A stretch of DNA of 64,000 bases from DASUPK01 sp963736685 (GTDB taxonomy: Bacteria > Actinomycetota > Thermoleophilia > Solirubrobacterales > 70-9), in the NCBI GenBank assembly GCA_963736685.1, contig CAVTPZ010000017.1, positions 186,001-250,000 of the forward strand, read 5' to 3'. A program made the translations under genes and the position numbers. The notes beneath the pieces were generated by a model that was given only the letters and a program-made list of their open reading frames with translations, had not been told where the DNA came from and made no database searches. The first letter of the stretch is position 1, and each line of letters starts with the position of its first letter. Shown here piece by piece: positions 25,322 through 34,058 of the stretch.

Positions 25322-26350
25322 TTAGAAGAGCTGGTTCTCTCCGGCGAAGATCTCGGATACCGAGTCGTCGGTGAAGATGCGCCGGATCGAGTCCGCGAGC
25401 GTCTGGGCGGCCGAGATCACGGTGATGTTGTCGGGCGCTCCCGGGCGCTGGGGAATGGTGTCGGTGACGACGATCCGCTCGATGCCCGAGTTCTCCTGTG
25501 CGAGGCGCTCGTACGCGGGGTCCGAGAAGACACCGTGGGTGGCGACAGCGAGAACCCGCTTCGCGCCCTCGTCGAGGACCGTCTGGGCCGCGGCTGTCAG
25601 CGTGCCGGCCGTGTCGATCATGTCGTCCACGAGGACGGCGGTCTTGTCCTTCACCTCACCGACGACGTAGCCGATCTCGGCGACCTGCTGGGCCGGCCGC
25701 TCCTTCTCCATCACGGCCCAGTGCGTGCCGATCTTGCGGGCGAAGTTGCGCGCGGTCTTCACGCGGCCGGCATCCGGGGAGACGATCACCAGCTCCTCGT
25801 CGAAGCCCATGTCGGCGACGTACTGCGCCAGCATGGGCATGGCCGTCATGTGGTCCAGGGGGACGTGGAAGAAGCCCTGAACCTGGCCGGCGTGGAGGTC
25901 CATCGTGAGGACGCGATCGACGCCCACGCCCTCGAGGCACTTGGCCACGATCCGCGCCGAGATCGGCTCGCGCGGTGCGGACTTCTTGTCCTGGCGGGCA
26001 TAGCCGTACCACGGCATGACGGCGATGATCCGGTGAGCCGAGGCGCCCTGAGCGGCGTCGATCATCGCCAGGAGCTCCATCAGTGCGTCGTTCGGGGTCA
26101 TCCCCTCGACCTCGTTCGCTGCGGTCGACTGGACGATGAAGACATCGGCGCCGCGAATCGACTCCTCATAGCGGCAGTAGACCTCGCCGTTGGAGAAGGT
26201 CTTCAGTGTCACGTCGCCAAGGTCGACCTGGAGGTTGCGGGCGATGTTGGAGGCGAGCTCGCCGGACGCACGGCCGCCGAAGACCATCAGGCGCTTGCGG
26301 TAGTCCTGGACGATCTCCGACATCGGGTGAGGCTGCTCGATGGTGCTCAC
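25322..26350 (-). CDS. prs: Ribose-phosphate pyrophosphokinase (PRPP synthetase)
   Basis: 342 aa. Makes PRPP from ribose-5-phosphate and ATP for nucleotide, His and Trp synthesis. Motifs: VFGGRASGELASNIARNL, KTFSNGEVYCRYEES, MPWYGYARQDKKSAPREPISA (flexible loop and ATP site), DLHAGQVQGFF, VSPDAGRVKTARNFA, and the PRPP loop VLVDDMIDTAGT. GTG start overlaps the glmU stop by 4 bases; glmU-prs is the usual actinobacterial pair. Confidence 0.97.
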   Translation of the reverse strand: MSTIEQPHPMSEIVQDYRKRLMVFGGRASGELASNIARNLQVDLGDVTLKTFSNGEVYCRYEESIRGADVFIVQSTAANEVEGMTPNDALMELLAMIDAAQGASAHRIIAVMPWYGYARQDKKSAPREPISARIVAKCLEGVGVDRVLTMDLHAGQVQGFFHVPLDHMTAMPMLAQYVADMGFDEELVIVSPDAGRVKTARNFARKIGTHWAVMEKERPAQQVAEIGYVVGEVKDKTAVLVDDMIDTAGTLTAAAQTVLDEGAKRVLAVATHGVFSDPAYERLAQENSGIERIVVTDTIPQRPGAPDNITVISAAQTLADSIRRIFTDDSVSEIFAGENQLF

Positions 26351-27747
26351 GAGTCTTCTCCCTCGCTCGATTCCTTGTCCTTCTTCGCCGTGTAACCCTC
26401 GACGTTCTTCTGCTCTGCCCTCGAGATTCCCAGCGCACCAGGAGGAATGTCGTCGGTGATGACCGACCCGGCCCCAGTGTATGCGTCGTCGCCGACTTCT
26501 ACGGGAGCGACGAACGTGGTGTCAACCCCGGTATGAACGTTCTTCCCGATCTTGGTGCGATATTTGTTTCGCCCGTCGTAGTTCGCGGTCACGGTGGTGG
26601 CCCCGAGGTTGGCTCCCTCCCCCACCTCGGTGTCCCCGATGTAGGAGAGATGGGGGACCTTGGCCCCGCGGCCGATCTCCGAGTTCTTGATCTCGACGAA
26701 GGTCCCAGCCTTCGCGCCCTCGCCGATCCGAGCACCCGGCCGCAGGTAGGTGAAGGGACCAACCCTGGCTTCGTCCCCCACCTCGCAGCTAGTCAGGTAG
26801 GAGTGAATGACGGTGGCGCGCTCCCCGATCGCGGAGTCGATGACTGTGGTCATCGGGCCCACGGCGCTGCCGGACCCGATCGTCGTCGCGCCGCGGATGA
26901 AGGTGCCGGGCAGGATCGTCGCGTCGGGCTCGATCCGCACGTCCGCGTCGATCCAGGTCGAGCCCGGATCCTCGATCGTGACCCCGTCGCGCATGTGGGC
27001 CAGGTTGATCCGGCGGCGGGCCTCCTCCGTCACCCGGGCGAGGTCGGCGCGGTCGTTGATCCCGAGGTTGACGGCGGGGTCACCGACCAGATGCGCGATC
27101 ACCTTGCCGCCCTGATCGGTGATCAGCGGCAAGACGTCCGGGAGGTAGTACTCGCCCTGGGCGTTGTCGTTGGTGAGGCCATCGAGGGCCTGGCTGAGGG
27201 CCGGACCCGAGAACGCGTAGGTGCCCGCGTTCACCTCCTTCACCCGAAGCTCCTCCTCGGAGGCGTCGCCGGGCTTCTTGGCCTCGACGATCTTCTGGAC
27301 GTCGCCGTCCACCGTGCGGATCACACGGCCGAAGGTGCCTGGATCGTCGAGCTCGGTGGTCATCACCGTGGCGGCCGCGCCGGTCTCGGCGTGCGCGTCG
27401 AGCAGCCCGGAGATCTCCTCGGCGCTGAGCAGCGGAGTGTCGCCGGAGAGGACCAGGACCGTGTCAGAGTCGCGGACCACATCGGCGGCCGCACGAAGCG
27501 CTCCCCCCGTGCCGTCGGCCACCGGCTGCGTGACCGTCTCGGTTCCCTCGGGCAGGACAGACGACAGATCGTGCTCCGGCGAGACGATCAGGCAGATCCG
27601 GTCGGCGCCGGCCTCGCGGGCGGCGAGGATGGGCCAGGCGATCATCGGTCGCCCGCAGACCTCGTGCACGACCTTGGGAACGGCCGAGCGCATCCGGGTG
27701 CCCTGCCCAGCGGCCATGATCAGGGCGGTGGTGGCCGGGGGATTCAC
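26347..27747 (-). CDS. glmU: Bifunctional UDP-GlcNAc pyrophosphorylase / glucosamine-1-P acetyltransferase
   Basis: 466 aa from GTG 27747 (MNPPATTALIMAAGQGTRM). N-terminal uridyltransferase (AAGQGTRMRSAVPKV, LSGDTPLL, VKEVNAGTYAF, NDNAQGEYYLPDV) and C-terminal left-handed beta-helix acetyltransferase (FTYLRPGARIGEGAKAGTFVEIKNS, LSYIGDTEVGEGANLGATTVTANYDG, catalytic-type Lys/His region PHLSYIGD). Supplies UDP-GlcNAc for peptidoglycan. A charged tail (KKDKESSEGEDS) ends the protein. Confidence 0.97.
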   Translation of the reverse strand: MNPPATTALIMAAGQGTRMRSAVPKVVHEVCGRPMIAWPILAAREAGADRICLIVSPEHDLSSVLPEGTETVTQPVADGTGGALRAAADVVRDSDTVLVLSGDTPLLSAEEISGLLDAHAETGAAATVMTTELDDPGTFGRVIRTVDGDVQKIVEAKKPGDASEEELRVKEVNAGTYAFSGPALSQALDGLTNDNAQGEYYLPDVLPLITDQGGKVIAHLVGDPAVNLGINDRADLARVTEEARRRINLAHMRDGVTIEDPGSTWIDADVRIEPDATILPGTFIRGATTIGSGSAVGPMTTVIDSAIGERATVIHSYLTSCEVGDEARVGPFTYLRPGARIGEGAKAGTFVEIKNSEIGRGAKVPHLSYIGDTEVGEGANLGATTVTANYDGRNKYRTKIGKNVHTGVDTTFVAPVEVGDDAYTGAGSVITDDIPPGALGISRAEQKNVEGYTAKKDKESSEGEDS

Positions 27748-27840
27748 AGCGGAATCGTAAGGGCAGGGGCGTTCGCGCACGGTTCGCAGCGACCGAGTGA
27801 AATCCGCCAACCGGGCGGCTATCCACGGCTGCCGGCACAA

Positions 27841-27866
27841 ACGGGGCCCTCCGAGGAGGGCCCCGT
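27841..27866 (-). terminator. Hairpin terminator downstream of the 27902 gene
   Basis: Perfect inverted arms ACGGGGCCCT and AGGGCCCCGT closing to an 11-pair stem with a 4-base loop. On the minus strand it is followed by TTTGTG. Lies between the secreted-protein gene and glmU. Confidence 0.75.
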
Positions 27867-27901
27867 CAGGTCAATTGCTTTCGGCGACCCGCTGCCTCGG
27901 G

Positions 27902-28360
27902 CTACGCCGGGCAGATGGCATAGATCGAGAACAGCCCCTGGGCCTGGAAATTGTTGGCTCCGTTGACCCGGGTCACCCTGACCACCGCTCCGCCCAGGTA
28001 GCGGATCGAGGCCATACCGCTGATGTCCTGGAGCGGATGCAGCGGATTCGCACCGACGGTGCAGGTGTCGACTGCGCGCGGGAAGGTCACATCGCAGAAC
28101 GCGGTCGGCCCCGGAGAGGTCCCGACCTGGGCGGCGGTGATCCCGCCGGTCTGCTTCGAGATGGCACAGGTGTCGCCCGCGTTGACGGTCGCTCCCATCA
28201 CCCGGGAATTGAGCTGTGCTCCCGCGATGTTCTTGACTTGCTTTTTCTCCTTCTTGGTCAAAGCGGTGGCGGCGATACCCGTGCCGACCATGGCCATGAC
28301 CAGCGCCAGGACGGCGACGATCATGCTCGCCGACGGCCGCCGCAAGGTCCTCTTGCTCAT
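27902..28360 (-). CDS. Secreted protein of the KKEKKQVKN exported family, unknown function
   Basis: 152 aa. Signal peptide with Arg-rich start (MSKRTLRRPSASMIVAVLAL ... GTGIAATA), then TKKEKKQVKNIAGAQLN, and a small Cys-containing beta-rich domain (CAISKQTGG, FCDVTFPRAVDTCTVGANP, FSIYAICPA; four Cys that could form two disulphides). AGGGGAG ribosome site upstream. This type of short exported protein recurs in Solirubrobacterales genomes; no function is known to me. Confidence 0.7.
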   Translation of the reverse strand: MSKRTLRRPSASMIVAVLALVMAMVGTGIAATALTKKEKKQVKNIAGAQLNSRVMGATVNAGDTCAISKQTGGITAAQVGTSPGPTAFCDVTFPRAVDTCTVGANPLHPLQDISGMASIRYLGGAVVRVTRVNGANNFQAQGLFSIYAICPA

Positions 28361-28438
28361 AGAGACTCCCCTCTTGCTGGTGGAATCCAGATTGGCTCAC
28401 CCTATGCCGCATTGAGAGGCCAAGCAAGGGTCCTCCGG

Positions 28439-29089
28439 TTAGGTCTGCGAGACCGCAGCCTCCCGCGCCTCGAAGGCTGCGGTCACCAGGTCCACAATCG
28501 GCTGTGGCGCCTTCTCGGGGGCGCCCGCGTCGTGGGGGGGCTGCGGGTCGTACTCGATGCCGAGCTGCACTGCCTGGGCCATCTCGGGGCCGTTGATCTC
28601 GGTGACCAGGTGGAGGGCCATGTCGATCCCCGACGAGACCCCGGCGGCAGTCACGACCTTGCCGTGCTCCACGACGCGGTCGGGGACGGGCTTCGCCCCC
28701 AGCTCTGCGAGCACGTCGCGGGCCAGCCAGTGGGTGGTCGCCGGAGCGCCGTCGAGGAGCCCCGCCGCCGCCAGCAGAAGCGACCCGGTGCAGACCGAGG
28801 TCGTCCAGGTGCTGGTCTCGTGCACGCCGCGGATCCACTCGTGCAGCGGCCGGTGCTCGAGCAGCATCCGGTTGCCGAAGCCTCCGGGCACGACCACGAT
28901 GTCCGGGCTCGTCACCTCGTAGATCGAGGCGTCGGCCACCAAGGAGAGCGTGTCCGACTCGTTCCGAATCGGGCCGGCCTCCTCAGCGACGAAGATCGCC
29001 TCGTTGCCGGGAACCGAGTTGAAGACGTCGTGGGGCCCGGTGATGTCGAGTGCAGTGAAGCGGTCATAGAGCAGGTAGGCGACTTGCAT
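28439..29089 (-). CDS. DJ-1/PfpI superfamily protein (isonitrile hydratase-like)
   Basis: 216 aa. Class I glutamine amidotransferase-like fold: MQVAYLLYDRFTALDITGPHDVF, SPDIVVVPGGFGNRML, nucleophile elbow TSVCTGSLLLAAAGLLDG followed by TTHW, AAGVSSGIDMALHLV. The Cys nucleophile and the Asp near residue 15-18 match the cyclohexyl-isocyanide hydratase/InhA subgroup. Its start has a GGAGA site and lies 12 bases after the stop of the AraC-fused paralogue, so they form one operon. Substrate not determinable. Confidence 0.85.
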   Translation of the reverse strand: MQVAYLLYDRFTALDITGPHDVFNSVPGNEAIFVAEEAGPIRNESDTLSLVADASIYEVTSPDIVVVPGGFGNRMLLEHRPLHEWIRGVHETSTWTTSVCTGSLLLAAAGLLDGAPATTHWLARDVLAELGAKPVPDRVVEHGKVVTAAGVSSGIDMALHLVTEINGPEMAQAVQLGIEYDPQPPHDAGAPEKAPQPIVDLVTAAFEAREAAVSQT

Positions 29090-29101
29090 CGGGTTCTCCT
29101 C

Positions 29102-30100
29102 TCAGGCCCGTGCGGGCACCTGGTCGTTGACTGTGCGGAAGCGTCCGCGGTAGGCGGCCGGCGCCACGCCGACGCGGCGAGAGAATGCCCGGCGCATCGT
29201 CTCAGGGGTGCCGAAGCCGCAGCGGGCGGAGACGAGTTCGACCGGATCGGCGCCCTCCTCGAGAAGTTGCCGCGCGCGCTCCACGCGGAGCTCCTCGACG
29301 TAGGCGGCGGGGGTAATGCCTGTCTCGCGCCGGAAGAAGCGGGCGAAGTTGCGCGGGCTCATCGCCGCGCGCCCTGCGAGCGCCTCGACGCGCAGGTCCT
29401 CGTCGAGGTTGTCCGCAATCCACGACTGCAACTCGCGCAGTGGGCGGCGCTCCGCGAGCTGCGCCGAGAGGTGCGTGCTGAACTGAGCCTGGCCTCCGGG
29501 GCGCTGGAGGAAGAGGACGAGCCAGCGCGCGATCTCCACCGCGATCTCGCGGCCAAGATCCTCCTCCACCAACGCGAGGGAGAGGTCCATCCCTGAGGTG
29601 ACGCCGGCGGAGGTCCAGACGTTCCCGTCGCGGACGAAGATCGGGTTTGGATCGACGGTGAGCTCCGGATGGCGACGGGCGAGCTCGGCGGTCGATGCCC
29701 AGTGGGTCGTGCAGGTCCGTCCTTCCAGCAGACCCGCCCGCGCGAGCAGGAACGCCCCCGAGCAGACCGAGGTGACGCGCCGCGAGCGCCGGGCGGCGCT
29801 CCGGATCCAGCGGATCAGGGCGGCGTCGTCCTCGGCCCTGGCGACCCCGAACCCGCCGGCGACGACCAGCGTGTCGATCGGCCCGCGGCAGCGTGCCGTG
29901 GTCGTCTTCGGGACGATCCCGTAGGCGCTCGAGCGGGTCGAGATCGGGTCGGTTTTCCTGGCGACCACCTCGACGGTGTAGGCGCCGCCGCCCACGAGCG
30001 TGTCCGCTCCGGCGAAGACCTCGGCCGGCCCGACCACGTCGAGCGGCTGCACGCCGGGGAAGGCGAGGATGACGATCCGGCGAGGCTTGGTCGAGGCCAT
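29102..30100 (-). CDS. GlxA-type AraC-family regulator (DJ-1/PfpI + HTH)
   Basis: 332 aa from ATG 30100 (MASTKPRRIVILAFPGVQP). Residues 8-190 are a DJ-1/PfpI-like sensor (GVQPLDVVGPAEVFAGAD, VVAGGFGVARA, SVCSGAFLLARAGLLEGR, TTHW; the elbow Cys is kept) and residues 225-320 a double AraC helix-turn-helix (LAGRAAMSPRNFARFFRRETGITPAAYVEELRVERAR; VSARCGFGTPETMRRAFSRRVGVAPAAYRGRF). Probably regulates the co-transcribed DJ-1 protein. Upstream of its start lies tRNA-Gln on the other strand. Confidence 0.9.
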   Translation of the reverse strand: MASTKPRRIVILAFPGVQPLDVVGPAEVFAGADTLVGGGAYTVEVVARKTDPISTRSSAYGIVPKTTTARCRGPIDTLVVAGGFGVARAEDDAALIRWIRSAARRSRRVTSVCSGAFLLARAGLLEGRTCTTHWASTAELARRHPELTVDPNPIFVRDGNVWTSAGVTSGMDLSLALVEEDLGREIAVEIARWLVLFLQRPGGQAQFSTHLSAQLAERRPLRELQSWIADNLDEDLRVEALAGRAAMSPRNFARFFRRETGITPAAYVEELRVERARQLLEEGADPVELVSARCGFGTPETMRRAFSRRVGVAPAAYRGRFRTVNDQVPARA

Positions 30101-30202
30101 GGCGGAATCATGGCTGGATCGAGTTCTGTCTGCAATGACCAATGACGGGCGATTTCTGCCATCAACCGACCCGGAACGGTCACACCTAGACTTGAGTCGC
30201 GC

Positions 30203-30275
30203 TCCGGGGTGGTGTACCTGGCCAGCACGCCTGGTTTTGGTCCAGGAAGAGGGGGTTCGAATCCTCCCCCCGGAA
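30203..30275 (+). tRNA. tRNA-Gln (anticodon UUG)
   Basis: 73 bases fold as a cloverleaf. Acceptor TCCGGGG pairs with CCCCGGA; D-arm GTGT/GCAC; anticodon stem CCTGG/CCAGG with loop TTTTGGT placing TTG at 34-36; T-arm GGGGG/CCTCC around TTCGAAT; discriminator A. CCA is not encoded (next bases TCG). tRNA-Gln beside glmU/prs is a known actinobacterial arrangement; here it is 2.4 kb away. Confidence 0.93.
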
Positions 30276-30284
30276 TCGGTCGTT

Positions 30285-30321
30285 TGTCGACTTCTTTTCG
30301 GATAGCGAAAGGAAGTCGACA
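30285..30321 (+). terminator. Strong 16-bp hairpin after tRNA-Gln
   Basis: Arms 30285-30300 and 30306-30321 pair over 16 positions with one G-T wobble and a 5-base loop GATAG. No T-run follows, so it may be a processing/termination structure for the tRNA transcript, or a factor-dependent terminator. Confidence 0.5.
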
Positions 30322-30394
30322 TCCCCGCCTGTTTCGGTGATCCGGGTAGGAGAGAGGATCGAATGCCGCGCACGGCCCCCGACCTGGAGGAGAG

Positions 30395-30859
30395 ATGGCC
30401 AAGGAGTACGTGTTCCTGGACGAGTGGGACGTCGACGCATCGCAGGAGGCGATCTTCGGGGCGCTCGCGGATGCGCGCACCTACCCGGAGTGGTGGAAGC
30501 CCGTCTACATCGACGTCGAGGGCGACGAGGCGCCCGCCGAGGGCGTGACCACCAGGCAGCACTTCAAGGGCAAGCTCCCGTACACGCTCAGAACCACCTC
30601 GAAGATCGTGGCCTTCGACCCGCCCACCCATTTCCAGGTCGAGGTGGTCGGTGATCTGACCGGCACCGGCAAGTGGACCCTGACCCCCAATGGGAGCCGC
30701 GTTCACGTCCGCTTCGACTGGATCGTCCACGCCGACCGCCCCTTCCTCCGCTACCTCACGCCCATCATGCGGCCGATCTTCCGCTGGAATCACAACTGGT
30801 CGGCCGCCCGGGCGAAGGAGGGACTCGAGGGATACGCCAGAACGCACCCAGGTCCGTGA
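30395..30859 (+). CDS. SRPBCC (START/polyketide cyclase-like) protein
   Basis: 154 aa, ATG with GGAGGAGAG directly upstream. Helix-grip fold: YVFLDEWDVDASQEAIFGALADARTYPEWW, VDVEGDEAP-type strand, VTTRQHFKGKLPYTLRTTSKIV, FQVEVVGDLTGTGKWTLTP, VRFDWIVHADRPFLRY, and the C-terminal helix NHNWSAARAKEGLEGYA. Binds a hydrophobic ligand in other family members; ligand unknown here. Only 25 bases before the GH15 gene, so probably co-transcribed with it. Confidence 0.85.
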   Translation: MAKEYVFLDEWDVDASQEAIFGALADARTYPEWWKPVYIDVEGDEAPAEGVTTRQHFKGKLPYTLRTTSKIVAFDPPTHFQVEVVGDLTGTGKWTLTPNGSRVHVRFDWIVHADRPFLRYLTPIMRPIFRWNHNWSAARAKEGLEGYARTHPGP

Positions 30860-30884
30860 TCCCGGCCAAATAATCTCCGGGTCC

Positions 30885-32801
30885 ATGGCCCCAATGTCGC
30901 GCTTCCCGCGCATCTCCTGGTACGGGTTCCTCTCGGACTGCCACACCGGCGCCCTCGTCGCTCCCGAGGGCTCGATCGAGTGGCTCTGCCTCCCCCGATT
31001 CGACTCGCAGAGCGTCTTCGGCTCACTGCTCGACCGCAGCGCCGGCTTCTGGCGGATCGGTCCGCCCGGGCTGATCGCGCCTGTCAGCCGCCGCTACGTG
31101 CCTGGAACCAACGTCCTGGAGACGACCTGGATGACCGGGTCGGGCTGGGTCGTCATCCGCGACGGGCTGACCCTCGGAGATTGGCGACAGGACAACGACT
31201 TCGAGCCACACCGGCGACCGCCCCCCGACGACGAGGCCGAGCACGTCCTGATCCGGCAGATCGAGTGCCTTCAGGGCGAGGTCGACATCGAGATGATCTG
31301 CCAGCCGGCCTTCGACTACGGGGCGACGCTGCTCGACTGGGAGCGGCGCGGCGATGACGGAACCGACGCCGAGGTCACCCACCAGGACATCCACCTGATC
31401 CTGACCGGGGACCTGCCCATCGGGGTCGACGGCACCGACGCCCGCGCCCGCCACCGGATGAAGGCGGGAGAGGTTCGCTACAGCGCGATCAGCTGGGGGC
31501 CCGCGCCGGTCCCGCCCAGCTCCGCGGAGGAGTGCGAGCAGCGGCTCCAGCGCACGGTCGACTACTGGCGCCGTTGGCTCGAAGGCGGCAGCTTCCCCGA
31601 CCATCCCTGGCGCGACTATCTCCAGCGCTCGGCCCTGGTCCTCAAGGGCCTGACCTACGCGCCCACCGGCGCGATGATCGCGGCCCTCACCACCTCGCTA
31701 CCCGAGACGCCGGGCGGCGAGCGCAACTGGGACTACCGCTACACCTGGATCCGCGACGCGACGTTCACGCTCTGGGCCCTCCACACGCTCTCGCTCGACT
31801 ACGAGGCGACTGACTTCATGGGCTGGCTCGCGGACGTCTACCAGGAGAGCCTCAAGGACGGCCATCCCAGGCTGCAGATCATGTACGGGATCGACGGAAA
31901 GCGGGACCTGACCGAGACGTCCCTCGACAATATGAGCGGCTACGAAGGAGCCAAGCCGGTTCGCATCGGGAACGGCGCGTACGACCAGCGCCAGAACGAT
32001 GTCTACGGCGCCCTGCTCGACTCGGTGTACATCCACGCCAAGGTGCAGGACCATCTGCCCCATGAACTCTGGGAGGCCCTCTGCCACCAGGTCGAAGCGG
32101 CCATCACCGTCTGGGACAAGCCCGACCAGGGGATCTGGGAGGCCCGCGGGGAGCCGAAGCACTACGTCTCCTCCAAGTTGATGTGCTGGGTCGCGCTCGA
32201 CCGCGGCTGCCGGCTCGCTGACCGGACCGGCGACGAGGACCACCTCGAGCGCTGGACGGAGGTCGCCAAGACGATCCGCGAAGACATCCTCGAGAGGGGC
32301 GTCTCCGACCGAGGCGTCTTCCGCCAGCACTACGAGACCGATGCGCTCGACGCATCCACATTGCTCGTCCCGCTCGTCCGCTTCCTGCCGCCGGACGACG
32401 AGCGGGTGGTCAATACGGTCAACGCCATCTCCGAGGAGCTGACCGAGCACGGCCTGGTGCTCCGCTACCGCGTCGAGCAGACCGATGATGGGCTGGAGGG
32501 CGTGGAGGCCAGCTTCCTGATCTGCTCCTTCTGGCTGGTCTCCGCGCTATCCGAGATCGGCGAGTCGCAGCGGGCTCGCGAGATGTGCGAGAAGCTCCTC
32601 GGGATTGCGGGGCCGCTCGGTCTCTATGCCGAGGAGCTCGACGCCAATACAGGCCGGCACTGGGGGAACTTCCCGCAGGCGTTCACGCACCTGGCGCTGA
32701 TCAACGCCGTCAGCCACGTGATCTCGGACGATCGCGCGACGGGGGATCGCGAGGTCACGGCGGTGCTCAGCGAGATGATTTCCCAGCAAACCGGCAGCTA
32801 G
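30885..32801 (+). CDS. Glycoside hydrolase family 15 protein (glucoamylase/trehalase-like)
   Basis: 638 aa from ATG 30885 (a second ATG at 30894 is possible). N-terminal beta-sandwich of the TREH_N type (YGFLSDCHTGALVAPEGSIEWLCLPRFDS; FWRIGPPG) and an (alpha/alpha)6 barrel with GGERNWDYRYTWIRDATFTLWAL, GMYGIDGKRDLTE-like YGIDGKRDL, GNGAYDQRQNDVYG and the C-terminal catalytic-Glu region YAEELDANTGRHWGNFPQAF. Cytoplasmic, no signal. Likely hydrolyses trehalose or alpha-glucans; mycobacterial trehalase belongs to this subgroup. Convergent with pucR. Confidence 0.9.
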   Translation: MAPMSRFPRISWYGFLSDCHTGALVAPEGSIEWLCLPRFDSQSVFGSLLDRSAGFWRIGPPGLIAPVSRRYVPGTNVLETTWMTGSGWVVIRDGLTLGDWRQDNDFEPHRRPPPDDEAEHVLIRQIECLQGEVDIEMICQPAFDYGATLLDWERRGDDGTDAEVTHQDIHLILTGDLPIGVDGTDARARHRMKAGEVRYSAISWGPAPVPPSSAEECEQRLQRTVDYWRRWLEGGSFPDHPWRDYLQRSALVLKGLTYAPTGAMIAALTTSLPETPGGERNWDYRYTWIRDATFTLWALHTLSLDYEATDFMGWLADVYQESLKDGHPRLQIMYGIDGKRDLTETSLDNMSGYEGAKPVRIGNGAYDQRQNDVYGALLDSVYIHAKVQDHLPHELWEALCHQVEAAITVWDKPDQGIWEARGEPKHYVSSKLMCWVALDRGCRLADRTGDEDHLERWTEVAKTIREDILERGVSDRGVFRQHYETDALDASTLLVPLVRFLPPDDERVVNTVNAISEELTEHGLVLRYRVEQTDDGLEGVEASFLICSFWLVSALSEIGESQRAREMCEKLLGIAGPLGLYAEELDANTGRHWGNFPQAFTHLALINAVSHVISDDRATGDREVTAVLSEMISQQTGS

Positions 32802-32822
32802 CGGCCGCCGCGTCTCGTTCGG

Positions 32823-34058
32823 TCATTCGGCTTCCGCCGGCGGAACGCGTCCCGCCTTGGTCCCCGGCTCCCCAGTCGGACCTGTGGGCGAGTGGATGCC
32901 GAGCACCCTCATCGCCTTCAGCCCCAGGCCGAGCTTCTCGCGTCCCTCGGTCGAGGTGACGTCGTGCCCGCAGAGCTCCCGGGCACGCTCCAGCCGGTAA
33001 CGGATGGTGTGCCGGTGGGTGTAGCGCTGCTGGGCGGTGGCGGCGACGTTTCCGTCGTTCTCGAGGTAGGTTTCCACGGTCGCGACCAACTCCGTCTCGT
33101 ATTGCTCGTCGTAGGCCACCAGGGGCTCGACGGTCTCGGAGTAGAAGCGCTCGAGCTCCGCTGGGTCTTCGCTCATCGCGGGCAGCAGCAGCCGGTAGGC
33201 GCCGGTGTGCTCAAAGGCGAGCAGGCGCGCTCCCTCGGCCTCACCGACGTTGGCAGCCAGCAGGGCCTCCTGGCCCGCTCGGTAGAGGTCGACCGGATCG
33301 ACCGCGACGCGGCTCTGGGACACGCTGACGGTGAAGCCGCTGAGGCCCGCATCCAACTCGTTGGCAAGCGCCTCCGCCGCGCGGGCGAGCTTCGCCTCCT
33401 CGTCGGCGGGGACGATCGCGATCACCTCCGCGCCCTCGGCTTCCGGGCTTCCCTCGGCACCGAGCGCTCCGGGGCTGATCGCCCTGACCGCGCGAAGCGA
33501 GATCGCGAGGACGCGAGCGCGCCACTCCCCCGATTGCGCCACGTGGGGAACGGCGCGCGCGATCAGGACGCCGGAACCGCCTACCAAAGTCGTCCCGAGC
33601 TCGGCGGCCCGTGCCTCGATGTCGCCACGGTCGGTGATCTTGCGATCCAGGAGAGCGCGGACGAAGTCACCGGCCGCCTCCTCGGTCGCCCACTGGGGCG
33701 AGCGCGAGCGTTCGAGCTCCAGCCCCACCAGGGTGGAGACCATGCGAAGCAGTGCGGCATCGGGCTCATCCTCACCGCGGGGCCGCCAGCGAAGCTCGCC
33801 AACCGAGTTGTCGGCCACGCGGAGGTCCACCGTCTCCACCCCGGCGCCTCCGGCGAGCAACTTCTTCTCCTCGTCCGGCGAGGCGGCGGCGACGGCGAGG
33901 ACGTTGCTGGTCCGGTCGATCAGCGCGACGCTCGCGTCCAGGGCGCGGCTCGCGGCCCGAGCGACCGCCGGCATCCCGGCGCCGGCCTCGATCGCGGCCG
34001 AGAGCTCCTCGAGGCTGCCGGGGTCGGCGTGGCGCTGGCTGGTTTCCTTCGCGTTCAT
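32823..34058 (-). CDS. PucR/CdaR-family transcriptional regulator
   Basis: 411 aa from ATG 34058 (MNAKETSQRHADPGS), overlapping the previous stop as ATGA. Weak N-terminal GAF-like sensor region (ALDASVALIDRTSNVLAVAAA), central degenerate GGDEF-like domain (VSVSQSRVAVDPVDLYRAGQEALLAA), and C-terminal PucR HTH (LVATVETYLENDGNVAATAQQ; RYTHRHTIRYRLERARELCG). Signal sensed is unknown. The tail SPTGPTGEPGTKAGRVPPAE is disordered. Repeat fragment E lies just before its start codon. Confidence 0.88.
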   Translation of the reverse strand: MNAKETSQRHADPGSLEELSAAIEAGAGMPAVARAASRALDASVALIDRTSNVLAVAAASPDEEKKLLAGGAGVETVDLRVADNSVGELRWRPRGEDEPDAALLRMVSTLVGLELERSRSPQWATEEAAGDFVRALLDRKITDRGDIEARAAELGTTLVGGSGVLIARAVPHVAQSGEWRARVLAISLRAVRAISPGALGAEGSPEAEGAEVIAIVPADEEAKLARAAEALANELDAGLSGFTVSVSQSRVAVDPVDLYRAGQEALLAANVGEAEGARLLAFEHTGAYRLLLPAMSEDPAELERFYSETVEPLVAYDEQYETELVATVETYLENDGNVAATAQQRYTHRHTIRYRLERARELCGHDVTSTEGREKLGLGLKAMRVLGIHSPTGPTGEPGTKAGRVPPAEAE

